The position numbers and the translations under genes were made by a program. Positions 53,878 through 62,607 of a stretch of 64,000 nt of DNA are shown here, one piece after another. The notes below the pieces were generated by a model that saw only the letters and a program-made list of their open reading frames with translations, did not search any database and was not told where the DNA came from. The stretch comes from Shinella sp. CPCC 101442 (lineage in GTDB: Bacteria > Pseudomonadota > Alphaproteobacteria > Rhizobiales > Rhizobiaceae): the NCBI RefSeq assembly GCF_024704725.1, contig NZ_JALIQS010000004.1, positions 434,001 to 498,000 of the forward strand. Reading direction: 5' to 3'. Every line of letters starts with the position of its first letter. Positions within the stretch are counted from its first letter, which is position 1.

Positions 53878-54759
53878 GTGCAAAAGACCGTCTCTTCCGG
53901 CATTCTGCTGACGTCATTCGCCTATTTCCTGTTTTCCGTGCAGGACGCCTCCGTCAAATGGCTCGTGGTGGCTCTGCCGGTCTGGCAGATCCTTTTTGTG
54001 CGCAGCGTCACGATCTTTTTGCTCTGTTTCGCCTTTGGCGGGCGCCCGATCCTTCGGGCCGCGCGTCATTCGCCCGTGCTGAAGCCGCTCTTCCTGCGCA
54101 ATCTCCTGCTATTGGCCGCCTGGCTTTCCTACTATACGGCGGCGCGCGATCTCGGGCTCGCCGAATTGACGACGCTCTATTATGCCTCGCCGATCGTCAT
54201 GACGATCCTTTCGGTGCCGATCCTCGGCGAGAAGGTGCCGGGCTACCGCTGGCTTGCCGTCGCGACCGGCTTCGTCGGTGTGGTGATCGCCTGCGGGGTC
54301 GCGGTCAAGGGGATCGAGCTGTCGCTGCCCGTCTATCTCGCCTTGCAGGCCGCCATCTTCTGGGCGATCGCGACGGTGCTTCTGCGCAAGACGGCGCTGC
54401 AGGAGCGCACACAGGTGCAAATGGTCATATCGAGCGGCCTGTTCGTCCTCTACACAGCGATGGTCGTGCCCTTTGTCTGGCAGCCGATATCGGCCCTCGA
54501 CCTCGCGCTGATGGCTGGAACGGGCGTGCTTGCCGGCATCGGCCAGTTTGCACTGTTCGAGGGCATGCGCCGCGCGCCGGTTTCCGTGCTGGCGCCCTTT
54601 GAGTACACCTCGCTGGTCTGGGCTTTCGCGCTCGGCTATCTCATCTGGAGCGACGTGCCCGGCTCGAACGTCTTCGTCGGCGCGGTTCTGATCTTTTCCG
54701 CCGGCTTGATCATCATTGCCACTGAGCGGTTCGGAGGGCGTTTCCGGGTTCGCACATGA
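53878..54759 (+). CDS. DMT/EamA-family transporter
   Basis: 293 residues from a GTG at 53878. It has ten hydrophobic helices with the two EamA repeats: ELTTLYYASPIVMTILSVPI then LGEKVPG, and PFEYTSLVWAFALGYLIWSD. Only loosely similar to the divergent EamA protein, so not a recent duplicate. The gap between the two starts is 197 bp and should hold both promoters. Substrate unknown. Confidence 0.92.
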   Translation: MQKTVSSGILLTSFAYFLFSVQDASVKWLVVALPVWQILFVRSVTIFLLCFAFGGRPILRAARHSPVLKPLFLRNLLLLAAWLSYYTAARDLGLAELTTLYYASPIVMTILSVPILGEKVPGYRWLAVATGFVGVVIACGVAVKGIELSLPVYLALQAAIFWAIATVLLRKTALQERTQVQMVISSGLFVLYTAMVVPFVWQPISALDLALMAGTGVLAGIGQFALFEGMRRAPVSVLAPFEYTSLVWAFALGYLIWSDVPGSNVFVGAVLIFSAGLIIIATERFGGRFRVRT

Positions 54760-54789
54760 GCGTTAAGGGGTGAAACAACCAAAAGATTC

Positions 54790-54822
54790 CCTGCTTTTCC
54801 GGCTTCGCCGGTTGCAAGCAGG
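54790..54822. other. compound hairpin between transporter and kinase genes
   Basis: CCTGCTT (54790-54796) pairs with AAGCAGG (54816-54822) and encloses CCGGC-TTC-GCCGG. It lacks a T-run in either direction. A terminator, mRNA structure or repeated palindrome are all possible. Confidence 0.45.
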
Positions 54823-54874
54823 CACTGTAACGATATTGTCGCCGTCCTGTAGACGGCGCTAACCGGGGGGTGGA

Positions 54875-56371
54875 ATGCCGATATCGAACGCCGCATTCGT
54901 GCGCTCGACTATCATCCTGTTGATTGCAGGCATGATCTCGTTGCTCGGCATTGTCGGCACGTCGCTTTGGCTCGTCAGCAAGGTGCAGACCTATTTTGCC
55001 GAGCTGGTCGATGTGCGCGAAGTGCGCAGCTCCGCCGCCGATCTGTTGTCCACGCTGAAAGACGCCGAGACGGGACAGCGCGGTTTCGTCATCACCGGAG
55101 AGGTGAGTTTCCGCGAGCCCTATGACGACGCATTGAAGGCCGTGGCCGAACGGCAGCGGCTGCTTGGCGAAAAGGCTACCAGCTTCCCCGCCTATGCCGA
55201 GCGTATCCCCGAGATAAACCGCCTCGTTGCCGACAAACTCGCAGAGCTTGCCGAAACGGTTTTGGCTGTCGAAAGCGGGCAGGCGGCGAATGCCGTCACG
55301 CTCGTCAAGACCGACCGCGGCCGCCAGCTGATGGATCAGCTCCGTGACCAGATCGGTGACATCATGGCCGATGCGGATCGTCGTCTGGAAGCGGGCGTGA
55401 TCGATACGCTGTGGTCGGCCGGCGCGCTCCGATGGACGACGATTATCGGGGCGATTGCCATCATCGGCGTCATGGGTGGAGCAGCCATGGTCGTTGCGCA
55501 ATATACCCGTGATGTTCTTGTCGCCCGTCGCGAGGTCGAGACGCTGAACGCCACGCTGGAAAAGCGCGTCGATGAGCGGACGGAGGAGCTGATCCGCGCC
55601 AACCAGGAAGTCCAGCGCTTCGCCTATATCGTCACCCACGACCTGCGCGCGCCCCTCGTCAACATCATGGGCTTTACCAGCGAGCTGCAAGCCTCGCTCT
55701 CCGCCATCCAGGGCTACGTGCTGGCCGATGAAAAGCCGCCGAGCGTGGACGATATCCTCGAGGCACGCCGTGCCGTTTCCGAGGACCTGCCGGAGGCGAT
55801 CGGCTTCATCCGCTCCTCCACCAAGAAGATGGACGGGCTGATCAACGCCATCCTGAAGATCTCGCGCGACGGGCGACGCGAACTCAAGATCGAACGCGTG
55901 GATATCAAGGCGCTCGTCGAGACAGGGGCTGCCGCGCTCACCCATCAGGTCAGCGAATCCGATGGCGAGATCACCATCGACGAAAAACTGCCGACCGTCA
56001 TTTCCGACCGGCTGTCGCTCGAGCAGGTGTTCGGCAACCTGTTCGACAATGCCATCAAGTATCAAGCGCCGGATCGGCCGCTGCGCATTTCCGTCAAGGC
56101 GCGCAATGCGGGCCGGGCCGGCTTCACTATCGAGTTCACCGACAATGGCCGCGGCATCGCGCCGGAGGACCACGAGCGGGTCTTTGAACTGTTCCGCCGC
56201 TCCGGTGCACAGGACATGCCCGGCGAAGGTATCGGCCTGGCACATGTGCGTTCACTGATGCGCAATCTTGGCGGTGATATTGTCGTTAGATCCGAACTCG
56301 GGCAGGGGACGACCTTCGTGCTTCGTCTGCCGCCCGACCTCAGCAAAGTTGTCAGGAGTATGCAGGCATGA
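54875..56371 (+). CDS. CHASE3-type sensor histidine kinase
   Basis: 498 residues. Membrane helix 1 is at about 10-35 (IILLIAGMISLLGIVGTSLW). The periplasmic CHASE3 domain (about 40-180) has LSTLKDAETGQRGFVITGE. Membrane helix 2 is at about 185-210. A coiled segment precedes the H box FAYIVTHDLRAPL (phospho-histidine about 255). The ATPase domain follows: NLFDNAIKYQAPDRP (N box), FTDNGRGIAPED (G1), GEGIGLAHVRS (G2). It is the first gene of a three-gene signalling operon, overlapping the next as ATGA. CHASE3 ligands are unknown; the architecture resembles phytochrome-like kinases that work with Rcp1-type regulators. Confidence 0.94.
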   Translation: MPISNAAFVRSTIILLIAGMISLLGIVGTSLWLVSKVQTYFAELVDVREVRSSAADLLSTLKDAETGQRGFVITGEVSFREPYDDALKAVAERQRLLGEKATSFPAYAERIPEINRLVADKLAELAETVLAVESGQAANAVTLVKTDRGRQLMDQLRDQIGDIMADADRRLEAGVIDTLWSAGALRWTTIIGAIAIIGVMGGAAMVVAQYTRDVLVARREVETLNATLEKRVDERTEELIRANQEVQRFAYIVTHDLRAPLVNIMGFTSELQASLSAIQGYVLADEKPPSVDDILEARRAVSEDLPEAIGFIRSSTKKMDGLINAILKISRDGRRELKIERVDIKALVETGAAALTHQVSESDGEITIDEKLPTVISDRLSLEQVFGNLFDNAIKYQAPDRPLRISVKARNAGRAGFTIEFTDNGRGIAPEDHERVFELFRRSGAQDMPGEGIGLAHVRSLMRNLGGDIVVRSELGQGTTFVLRLPPDLSKVVRSMQA

Positions 56372-56814
56372 ACGGACTGGGCAAGGAAGTCACAATAGTC
56401 ATGATCGAGGACGATGAGGGCCATGCGCGCCTCATCGAAAAGAACATTCGCCGCGCCGGCGTGCACAACGAGGTCGTACCCTTCACCAACGGCACGGAAG
56501 CGCTCGATTTCGTGCTCGGCAAGGATCGCTCGGGTCTCGCCAGCGCCGGCAGGTTCCTGCTGATCCTGCTCGATCTCAACCTGCCGGACATGTCGGGCAT
56601 CGACATCCTGCAGAAGATCAAGACCAACACCCACACCAAGCGCCTGCCGGTGGTCATCCTGACGACGACGGATGACGAGCGGGAAATCCAGCGCTGCTAC
56701 GATCTCGGCGCCAATGTCTACATCACCAAGCCGGTCGAATACGAAAGCTTTGCGCATGCGATCCGCCAGCTCGGCCTGTTCTTCTCCGTGATCCAGATTC
56801 CCGAGACGCAGTAA
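56368..56814 (+). CDS. single-domain response regulator (Rcp1-like)
   Basis: 148 residues, a receiver domain only. The acidic pair is in MIEDDEGHARLIEKN and the phospho-acceptor is D69 in LLDLNLPDMSG. The conserved T is in VVILTTTDDE, and the lysine is in YITKPVEY. The extra loop KDRSGLASAGRF and the overall length match Rcp1-type regulators. It has no output domain, so it probably passes phosphate or blocks a partner. Its ATG overlaps the kinase stop, and the next gene starts immediately after its own stop. Confidence 0.94.
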   Translation: MNGLGKEVTIVMIEDDEGHARLIEKNIRRAGVHNEVVPFTNGTEALDFVLGKDRSGLASAGRFLLILLDLNLPDMSGIDILQKIKTNTHTKRLPVVILTTTDDEREIQRCYDLGANVYITKPVEYESFAHAIRQLGLFFSVIQIPETQ

Positions 56815-57870
56815 ATGAAGGAAGGCCCCGTCCGCATCCTCTATATCGACGACGACCCGATTCTTGCCCGGCTTGCGGAGCGCGCGCTCGGCCGCCTCGG
56901 TTATGAGGTGTCGCATGCGGAGGATGTGGAACGCGGCCGCACGCTTTTTGCAGAGGGCGGTTTCGATACCGTTGTGCTCGACCATTTCCTGAAATCCGGT
57001 ACCGGCCTTGCCTTTCTTCGGGAGCTTGCCGATGCGCCGGGTGCGGTTCCTGTCGTCTATGTGACGGGATCGAGCGATGCGCAGGTCGCCGTCGAGGCCC
57101 TGAAGGCCGGTGCGGCGGATTATGTCATCAAGTCTGTCGGCGACGACTTCATGCCGCTGCTCGCCAACGCGCTCGGCCAGGCACTGGAGAATGCGGAACT
57201 GAAGCGTGCGAAGCTGAGGGCCGAGCAGGAAATCCGCGACGCCAAGGAGCGGGCCGAAGTGCTGCTCACCGAAGTGAACCACCGTGTCGGCAATTCGCTG
57301 GCGCTCGTCGCCGCCCTGATCCGGTTGCAGATGTCGAGCGCGTCCAACGAGGCGGTGAAGGGGGCGCTCGCTGAAACGCAGGCCCGTATCACCGCGATCG
57401 CCGGCATCCATCGGCGACTCTACACGTCCGAAGATGTGCGCAATGTCGATATGGGCGCCTATCTCGGCACGCTGCTGTCCGAACTCGACACCTCCCTGCA
57501 GGGGCAGGGCCGCAATGTGCGCCTCAACCGTGTGCTGGAGCCGCTGCACGTGCCGACCGACCGCGCCGTCTCGCTCGGGGTCATCGTGACGGAGCTCGTC
57601 ACCAACGCCTTCAAATACGCCTATGGCGAGGCCGGCGGCGAGGTGCGCGTCGGCTTTACCCGTCTCGATCCTGACAGCGCACTGCTCTTCGTGGAGGACG
57701 ACGGCATCGGCTGGCGCGGTGAAGGCCCCGTACGGGGCACGGGCCTCGGCACCAAGATCATCGGCGCGATGGCCTCCAGCCTCGGTGCCAAGCTTGATTA
57801 TGCCAGCCGTGTCGCGGGTACGCGGGCGGAACTGCTGGTGCGGATGACAGACGCAGCGCGGCTGGCGTAA
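56815..57870 (+). CDS. response regulator fused to HWE/HisKA_2 histidine kinase
   Basis: 351 residues. Receiver domain (about 1-125): ILYIDDDP, phospho-acceptor D56 in [11 protein letters not shown], and lysine in YVIKSV. The kinase has [20 protein letters not shown] with H156, then a HisKA_2-type dimer helix. The ATPase domain has [18 protein letters not shown] and FVEDDGIGW, with [12 protein letters not shown]/HisKA_2 kinases are abundant in Rhizobiales, where some act as anti-anti-sigma-pathway or light-response kinases. It directly follows the receiver gene with no gap. It may phosphorylate regulators elsewhere. Confidence 0.93.
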   Translation: MKEGPVRILYIDDDPILARLAERALGRLGYEVSHAEDVERGRTLFAEGGFDTVVLDHFLKSGTGLAFLRELADAPGAVPVVYVTGSSDAQVAVEALKAGAADYVIKSVGDDFMPLLANALGQALENAELKRAKLRAEQEIRDAKERAEVLLTEVNHRVGNSLALVAALIRLQMSSASNEAVKGALAETQARITAIAGIHRRLYTSEDVRNVDMGAYLGTLLSELDTSLQGQGRNVRLNRVLEPLHVPTDRAVSLGVIVTELVTNAFKYAYGEAGGEVRVGFTRLDPDSALLFVEDDGIGWRGEGPVRGTGLGTKIIGAMASSLGAKLDYASRVAGTRAELLVRMTDAARLA

Positions 57871-57934
57871 GCGCACACCATTCCGCAGCTTATCCATCTC
57901 ACACCATCGCAACCCGCACAGCGTAGCGAAGCGA

Positions 57935-57964
57935 CAAAAAACCCGGACGCAGGGACATCCGGGT
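57935..57964 (-). terminator. Rho-independent terminator of the 58-residue secreted protein gene
   Basis: On the minus strand ACCCGGA...TCCGGGT forms a 7-bp stem with a 10-nt loop followed by TTTTTT. It starts about 28 bp after the small gene's stop. Confidence 0.9.
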
Positions 57965-57991
57965 CTTCGGGGAGGTCGATGAAGCCAGGGA

Positions 57992-58168
57992 TCAGCGGCA
58001 GACCTTGATGCGCTTGATGATCACATTGCCGTAGTAGTCGTAGGACTTGATCTTCTTGATGAAGCAATAGGGCTGATAATCGTCGCTGTAGTAGCCGGCC
58101 TGCGAGGGGGCGGCGAAGGAGACGGCGGCGACGAGGGCGACAGTGGCGGAAACGATGATCTTGCGCAT
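57992..58168 (-). CDS. small secreted tyrosine-rich protein (58 aa)
   Basis: 58 residues: a clear Sec signal peptide (MRKIIVSATVALVAAVSFAA, cleavage near SQA), then a ~35-residue mature part rich in Tyr, Lys and Ile with two cysteines (YCFIKKIK...KVCR) that could form a disulfide. GGAGAG precedes the ATG and a strong terminator follows the stop, so it is a true stand-alone gene despite its size. Secreted or periplasmic; no function known. Similar tiny proteins occur widely in rhizobia as hypothetical genes (general knowledge, not searched). Confidence 0.85.
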   Translation of the reverse strand: MRKIIVSATVALVAAVSFAAPSQAGYYSDDYQPYCFIKKIKSYDYYGNVIIKRIKVCR

Positions 58169-58328
58169 GGGTCTCTCCTGATCGATTTAGGATGAGTCTC
58201 TCTCATCCAGCGATCGGAAGGTCGCATATCCTCTCACGGTCTCGCTGTTCCCGATGGAACAGGAAACGGCAAAAGGGGGGGCATGTTCGGGGATATCGTC
58301 CGTATCGCGAGCCATCAGGCCCGGATGG

Positions 58329-58553
58329 TCACGCCTTTTTGGCGGCCGGGGTACGTTTGGTTTTGGCAGCCGGCCGGGCCGGTTCTTCGGCAGGCTCCTG
58401 CTGGAGGCGCAGTTCGCGCAGCCGTGCAGTCTTCTTTTCGCGTGCAGTGGCTTCCGAAGCGATGATGGTACGGGCCGTCTCATCCGTCGCTGCAGCCTTG
58501 TCACGGGCCGAAAGCTTGACGGGGTTGAAGAATTCTTCCTTGGTCGCGGTCAT
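58329..58553 (-). CDS. small conserved rhizobial protein, alanine/lysine-rich tail
   Basis: 74 residues from MTATKEEFFNPVKLSARDKA, with GGAGAG 6 nt upstream. Helical and charged, with no cysteine, no signal peptide and a basic AAKTKRTPAAKKA tail that suggests nucleic-acid contact. It stands in a minus-strand run with S21 and CspA. Function unknown. Confidence 0.7.
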   Translation of the reverse strand: MTATKEEFFNPVKLSARDKAAATDETARTIIASEATAREKKTARLRELRLQQEPAEEPARPAAKTKRTPAAKKA

Positions 58554-58625
58554 GATCTCTCCTTTCATGGAGCGATAGCCGGATAGGCGGGCCGGGCAGC
58601 ATCATGCCGCCCGGCGCCGAAAACC

Positions 58626-58859
58626 CTACCGAGTGCGCACGGCCTTCTTGGGGGCCGGCAGCAGGCCTTCGCGCTGCATCTGCTTGCGTGCAAGCTTGCG
58701 CTGGCGACGAATGGCCTCGGCCTTCTCGCGGACCCGCTTTTCCGACGGCTTTTCGAACGCGCTGCGCGCCTTCATTTCGCGGAAAACGCCTTCGCGCTGC
58801 AATTTCTTCTTCAGGACGCGCAGCGCCTGATCGACATTGTTATCTCTGACGAGAACCTG
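58626..58859 (-). CDS. rpsU: 30S ribosomal protein S21
   Basis: 77 residues starting at TTG 58857-58859 (read [20 protein letters not shown] after the start), with AGGA about 7 nt upstream; no ATG fits. The S21 hallmarks are there: the basic helix [20 protein letters not shown] and the arginine-rich tail. Rhizobia commonly hold more than one S21 copy; this one lies in a stress-type block near cspA, so it may be a conditional paralogue. The TTG start may limit expression. Confidence 0.9.
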   Translation of the reverse strand, partial: QVLVRDNNVDQALRVLKKKLQREGVFREMKARSAFEKPSEKRVREKAEAIRRQRKLARKQMQREGLLPAPKKAVRTR

Positions 58860-58936
58860 CAAGTGATGTCCTTTCTCTCGCGGCCTATGCCGCATTCAGG
58901 GGCAAAAATTCGAATTCATGATCTGGCTAGGCCGCA

Positions 58937-59227
58937 TCACTTCCCATTACGGGTGGTCAGCGGTTTTAGCCAGGGGCTTCCATTTCCGGGAACGGAAGCC
59001 GCTACGGTCTTGCGTGACGATGGTGCGGCGGTCTCATCGGCGTCGATATCGCTTTGCACGATCCGCCGCTCGAAGTTCTCGCCTTCAAGCCGCACGCGAT
59101 ACTGCACCTCGCCATGGTCCGCCGGCAAAACGCCAACGATACGGCAGGTGCGTTCGCCTGAAGCCTGACGCAACAGGCCAGCCTTTATCACGACACGATC
59201 GCCAATGGCATAGGTTTTTCGGCTCAT
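58937..59227 (-). CDS. conserved hypothetical protein
   Basis: 96 residues; AAGGAG stands 6 nt before the ATG (MSRKTYAIGDRVVIKAGLLR). The first ~60 residues are beta-rich and SH3/KOW-like (GDRVVIKAG, CRIVGVLPADHGEVQYRVRL), which is inference. The C-terminus is low-complexity. It lies between S21 and CspA genes on the same strand. No firm family. Confidence 0.7.
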   Translation of the reverse strand: MSRKTYAIGDRVVIKAGLLRQASGERTCRIVGVLPADHGEVQYRVRLEGENFERRIVQSDIDADETAAPSSRKTVAASVPGNGSPWLKPLTTRNGK

Positions 59228-59330
59228 GGCATTCTCCTTTGCGGAGTTTCCGCCAAGCTAACGCTTTGTCTTACGCAATTCCGAACCCAACCACGCTCAA
59301 GCATCGTTGCTGGAATTGTTTACCGGAAAC

Positions 59331-59355
59331 AAAAAGGCCGGGCGTTACCCCGACC
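59331..59355 (-). terminator. Rho-independent terminator of the cold-shock gene
   Basis: On the minus strand GGTCGGG and CCCGGCC form a 7-bp stem (one G-T pair) with a 6-nt loop, followed by TTTTT. It is 65 bp after the cspA stop. Confidence 0.85.
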
Positions 59356-59419
59356 TCTCCCTGTCATTCGAACTCGACGCTGCCAGTACATCCGTGGTCA
59401 GCGAGGAGGAACGACAATC

Positions 59420-59629
59420 TTATGCGGCGCGAAGGTTGTCGGCCGAGTTCTTGCCGGACTTGCGGTCGCGGACGATCTCGTAGCTGATCTTCTGGCCTTC
59501 GTTCAGCGAGCCCATGCCCGAGCGTTCGACAGCCGAGATGTGCACGAAAACGTCGGTCGAACCGTCGTCAGGCTGAATGAAGCCGAAGCCCTTGGTGCTG
59601 TTGAACCACTTTACGACGCCTGTGTTCAT
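59420..59629 (-). CDS. cspA: cold-shock protein (CspA family)
   Basis: 69 residues, a single cold-shock OB-fold. It has [20 protein letters not shown] containing RNP1 (KGFGFI) and DVFVHISAV containing RNP2 (VFVHI). It binds single-stranded RNA/DNA and opens RNA structure. The gene stands alone with its own terminator and a long A/T-rich leader, a layout typical of cold-inducible csp genes, where the 5' leader controls expression. Confidence 0.96.
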   Translation of the reverse strand: MNTGVVKWFNSTKGFGFIQPDDGSTDVFVHISAVERSGMGSLNEGQKISYEIVRDRKSGKNSADNLRAA

Positions 59630-59966
59630 AACGATATCCTTTCCATCACTAGTTTAAGCGGACGATGTTTTGTCCGTTATTGATCGATCTTGAAAGGAAA
59701 TCTGACGGAGCCTAGTGGCTCATAGACAAAGGTCGCAAGCAATTTTCGATAGGCTCTATATAAAGTTTATTTTGAAAAACGCAATGGTTGGCGAAAAATT
59801 TTCTGAAAACGCTCGGTGGAAGTGCCCGAAAATACGAGGTTCTACCGGTTTTCATCCCGTTTGATTTGTCGCTCCGGGTATTTCTATTTTTCACGCCGCA
59901 GCTTGAATTGAAACCGAAAAGGGCGGCCCGAAGACCGCCCCTTGCCTGTATCTGCGATGCGCCGGT
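59630..59966. other. 337-bp region: cspA leader and fadB terminator
   Basis: Clearly A/T-rich between 59690 and 59900. It should hold the cspA promoter and a long 5' leader on the minus strand. A short open frame at 59712-59894 lacks a ribosome site and is not a gene. At its end lies the fadB terminator. Confidence 0.6.
59917..59940 (-). terminator. Rho-independent terminator of the fad operon
   Basis: On the minus strand GGGCGG-TCTTCGGG-CCGCCC-TTTT lies 27 bp after the FadB stop. Confidence 0.85.
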
Positions 59967-62177
59967 TCAGGCCGCCTTCTTGGTCTCGGGGGCGAAGCGG
60001 CCGTAGAAGGTCTCACCCTTCGCGGCCATGTCCTTCAGAAGGGCCGTCGGCTGGAAGTGGCTGCCGTATTTGGCGGCGAGCTTTTCGCAGAGCGCCACGA
60101 AGGTTTTGACACCCATGCCGTCGATATAGGACAGCGTGCCGCCGGTGTAGGGCGCGAAGCCGAAGCCGAGGATGGAGCCGACATCGGCCTCACGCGGATC
60201 GGTGACGATGCCCTCTTCCATGGTGCGGGCGGCTTCCAGCGCGATGGTGACGAGCAGGCGCTCCTTGATCACCTTGATATCGACATCGTCCGCCTTCTGC
60301 TGCGGGTAGAGGTCCTTCAGGCCCGGCCACAGCTTTTTCTTGGCCGGCTTCGGCGGGTAGTCGTAAAAACCCTTGCCGGCCTTGCGGCCAAGGCGACCTT
60401 CGCCTTCCACCAGCCTGGTCACCAGCTCCATGTGGCGCGGATCGACGGACTGCGGACCAAGGTCCGCGATGGAGGCCTTGAAGATCTTGTAGGACAGATC
60501 GACGGCGACCTCGTCGTTGAGCGACAGCGGGCCGACCGGCATGCCGGCCATCTTGGCGGCATTCTCGATCATCGCCGGCGGCACGCCCTCGATCAGCATG
60601 TCATAGGCTTCGGCCATGTAGCGGAAGACGCAGCGGTTGACGTAGAAGCCGCGCGTGTCGTTGACAACGATCGGCGTCTTCTTGATGGCGGCGACATAGT
60701 CGAGCGCGGTGGCAAGCGCCTTGTCGCCCGTCTCCTTGCCGAGAATGACTTCCACCAGCATCATCTTGTCGACCGGCGAGAAGAAGTGGATGCCGATGAA
60801 CTGGTTCGGACGCTTCGAGTTCTTGGCAAGGCCGGTGATCGGCAGCGTCGAGGTGTTGGAGGCGAAGATGGCGTCTTCGCGCAGCACGGCCTCGATCTTC
60901 TCGGTGACCTCCTTCTTGACATTGCGGTCCTCGAAGACGGCCTCGATGACGAGATCGGCATCGGCGAGGTTGGCATAATCCGGCGTCGGCGTGATCAGGG
61001 AGAGCAGCTTCTCGCCGTCCTCTTTCGACAGACGGCCCTTGCCGATGGCGCCGGTGACGAGGCCCTCGGAATGGGCCTTGCCCTTGTCGGCGGCCTCCTG
61101 GTCGCGGTCAACAAGCACGACCGGAATGCCGGCAGCGGCAGTGACATAGGCGATGGAGGCGCCCATGAAGCCGGCGCCGACAACGGCGACCTTCCTGATC
61201 TCCGACTTCGGAACGCCGGCCGGGCGGCGCGCACCCTTGCCGAGCTCCTGCATGGAGATGAACAGCGACCGGATCATCGAGAAGGCTTCGGTCGTCTGGA
61301 GGATGTGCGTGAAGTAGCGCTGCTCGATCTTCAGGCCCGTCTCGAAGGGCACCTGAAGGCCTTCATAGACGCATTTGAGGATGGCGAGCGCGCCCGGATA
61401 ATTGCCGGCGGTTTCGCGGCGCAAGATGGCGGGGGCAGCCGGCCAGAGCTGGGCGGAAGCGGGCGTCCAGATGCCGCCGCCGGGGGCTTTGAAACCCTTT
61501 TCGTCCCATGGCTGGACGGGCTTCAGGCCGTCCTTGATGAGCTGCTTGGCAGCCGGGATGAGCTGGTCGGGCTCGACCACCTGATGCAGGAGGTTCATTG
61601 CCTTGGCGCGGGCGGCCGTCAGCGACGAGCCGGTCGTCATCATCTGGAGAGCGTCCTGCGCATTGGCAAGGCGCGGCACGCGCTGGGTACCGCCAGCGCC
61701 CGGGAAGATGCCGACCTTGACTTCCGGAAGCGCGATCTTGACGGACTTGGCATTCGAAGCGACGCGGCCGTGGCAGGCGAGCGACATTTCGAAGGCGCCG
61801 CCCATGCAGGTGCCGTTGATGGCGGAAACCCACGGCTTGCCGCAGGTTTCGAGCTTGCGGAACAGCCAGGTCATGCGGCCGGTGGCTTCAAACAGCTTTT
61901 CGACGGCGGTCGACGGGTCGGTCGCCTTCGCGTCCTTCAGGAGGTCGAAGCTCGCTTTGATCATGGAGAGATCGGCACCGCCGGAGAAGGAGGATTTTCC
62001 AGAGGTGATGACCACGCCCTTGACGGTGCTGTCTGCCACCACCTGGTCGATGATCTTGTCCAGTTCGTCCATCACCTCGATGGTGAAGACGTTCATCGAC
62101 TTGTCGGGCATGTCCCAGGTGACCAGCGCAATGCCGTCGGCGTCGGTCTCGATGGTGAAATTCTTGTATGCGCTCAT
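59967..62177 (-). CDS. fadB: fatty-oxidation multifunctional enzyme (enoyl-CoA hydratase / 3-hydroxyacyl-CoA dehydrogenase)
   Basis: 736 residues. The N-terminal crotonase domain (about 1-200) has the oxyanion-hole strands SSFSGGADL and INGTCMGGAFEMSLACHGR, then LPEVKVGIFPGAGGTQR with its catalytic-type glutamate. The NAD-binding domain starts VAVVGAGFMGASIAYV at about 335. The dehydrogenase HFFSPVDKMMLVE carries the catalytic histidine, and a duplicated C-terminal domain follows. It converts enoyl-CoA to 3-ketoacyl-CoA. It is last in the operon acyl-CoA dehydrogenase - thiolase - small Tat protein - FadB. It could equally be named FadJ. The long antisense frame over this gene is not a gene. 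Confidence 0.95.
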   Translation of the reverse strand: MSAYKNFTIETDADGIALVTWDMPDKSMNVFTIEVMDELDKIIDQVVADSTVKGVVITSGKSSFSGGADLSMIKASFDLLKDAKATDPSTAVEKLFEATGRMTWLFRKLETCGKPWVSAINGTCMGGAFEMSLACHGRVASNAKSVKIALPEVKVGIFPGAGGTQRVPRLANAQDALQMMTTGSSLTAARAKAMNLLHQVVEPDQLIPAAKQLIKDGLKPVQPWDEKGFKAPGGGIWTPASAQLWPAAPAILRRETAGNYPGALAILKCVYEGLQVPFETGLKIEQRYFTHILQTTEAFSMIRSLFISMQELGKGARRPAGVPKSEIRKVAVVGAGFMGASIAYVTAAAGIPVVLVDRDQEAADKGKAHSEGLVTGAIGKGRLSKEDGEKLLSLITPTPDYANLADADLVIEAVFEDRNVKKEVTEKIEAVLREDAIFASNTSTLPITGLAKNSKRPNQFIGIHFFSPVDKMMLVEVILGKETGDKALATALDYVAAIKKTPIVVNDTRGFYVNRCVFRYMAEAYDMLIEGVPPAMIENAAKMAGMPVGPLSLNDEVAVDLSYKIFKASIADLGPQSVDPRHMELVTRLVEGEGRLGRKAGKGFYDYPPKPAKKKLWPGLKDLYPQQKADDVDIKVIKERLLVTIALEAARTMEEGIVTDPREADVGSILGFGFAPYTGGTLSYIDGMGVKTFVALCEKLAAKYGSHFQPTALLKDMAAKGETFYGRFAPETKKAA

Positions 62178-62206
62178 GGTTTTCTCCCCCTCGGTAGAGA
62201 ATGGGC

Positions 62207-62605
62207 TCAGTAGAGAATGGGTTCAATGTCCAGCGAGGCCTTGCCTCTGCCGCCATACGCCTGTTTCGTCGTGTTGATCGCAATGAGACGGCCGTCGCGC
62301 TCGAGGCGGATGGTGAAGCCCGGTGCGACCGCCTTGCGGAGCGCCGAGCGCTTCACCCGCATCGAAAAGCGGATGGAATGCCGGTTGCCCTTGCTGATGA
62401 CCGTGGTCTGGGCGATGCGCCGTGCGACCACATCCATGATGCCCTGCTCCTCGAGCCGGATCGTCAGCCGGCCGACCGGAACCGGACCGCTCGCCACATT
62501 GGTGACGGTGCCCGACAGGACGAAGCTGTCACTTGCCTCGGCGGAGGAAGCGACGAGGCCTGCCCCGATGAAGGCGAGGAAGCTGCGGCGGGTCGGGTTC
62601 GTCAT
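62207..62605 (-). CDS. small Tat-exported beta-barrel-type hypothetical protein
   Basis: 132 residues. The N-terminus [20 protein letters not shown] carries a twin-arginine motif (RRSFLAF). The mature part is beta-rich: [20 protein letters not shown], then [20 protein letters not shown]. The alternation resembles YbaY-type small lipoprotein-like domains, which is a fold-level guess. It starts 3 bp before the fadA end is reached on the same strand and lies directly between fadA and fadB, so it is cotranscribed with beta-oxidation genes. Why a periplasmic protein sits here is unclear. Confidence 0.7.
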   Translation of the reverse strand: MTNPTRRSFLAFIGAGLVASSAEASDSFVLSGTVTNVASGPVPVGRLTIRLEEQGIMDVVARRIAQTTVISKGNRHSIRFSMRVKRSALRKAVAPGFTIRLERDGRLIAINTTKQAYGGRGKASLDIEPILY

Positions 62606-62607
62606 GC

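Noticed and set aside
59712-59894. Small frame in the cspA leader
   Set aside because: No ribosome site; A/T-rich leader composition explains it.
60057-62213. 718-codon open frame antisense to fadB
   Set aside because: High-GC codon bias of fadB keeps the opposite frame open; no family features, and fadB is clear.
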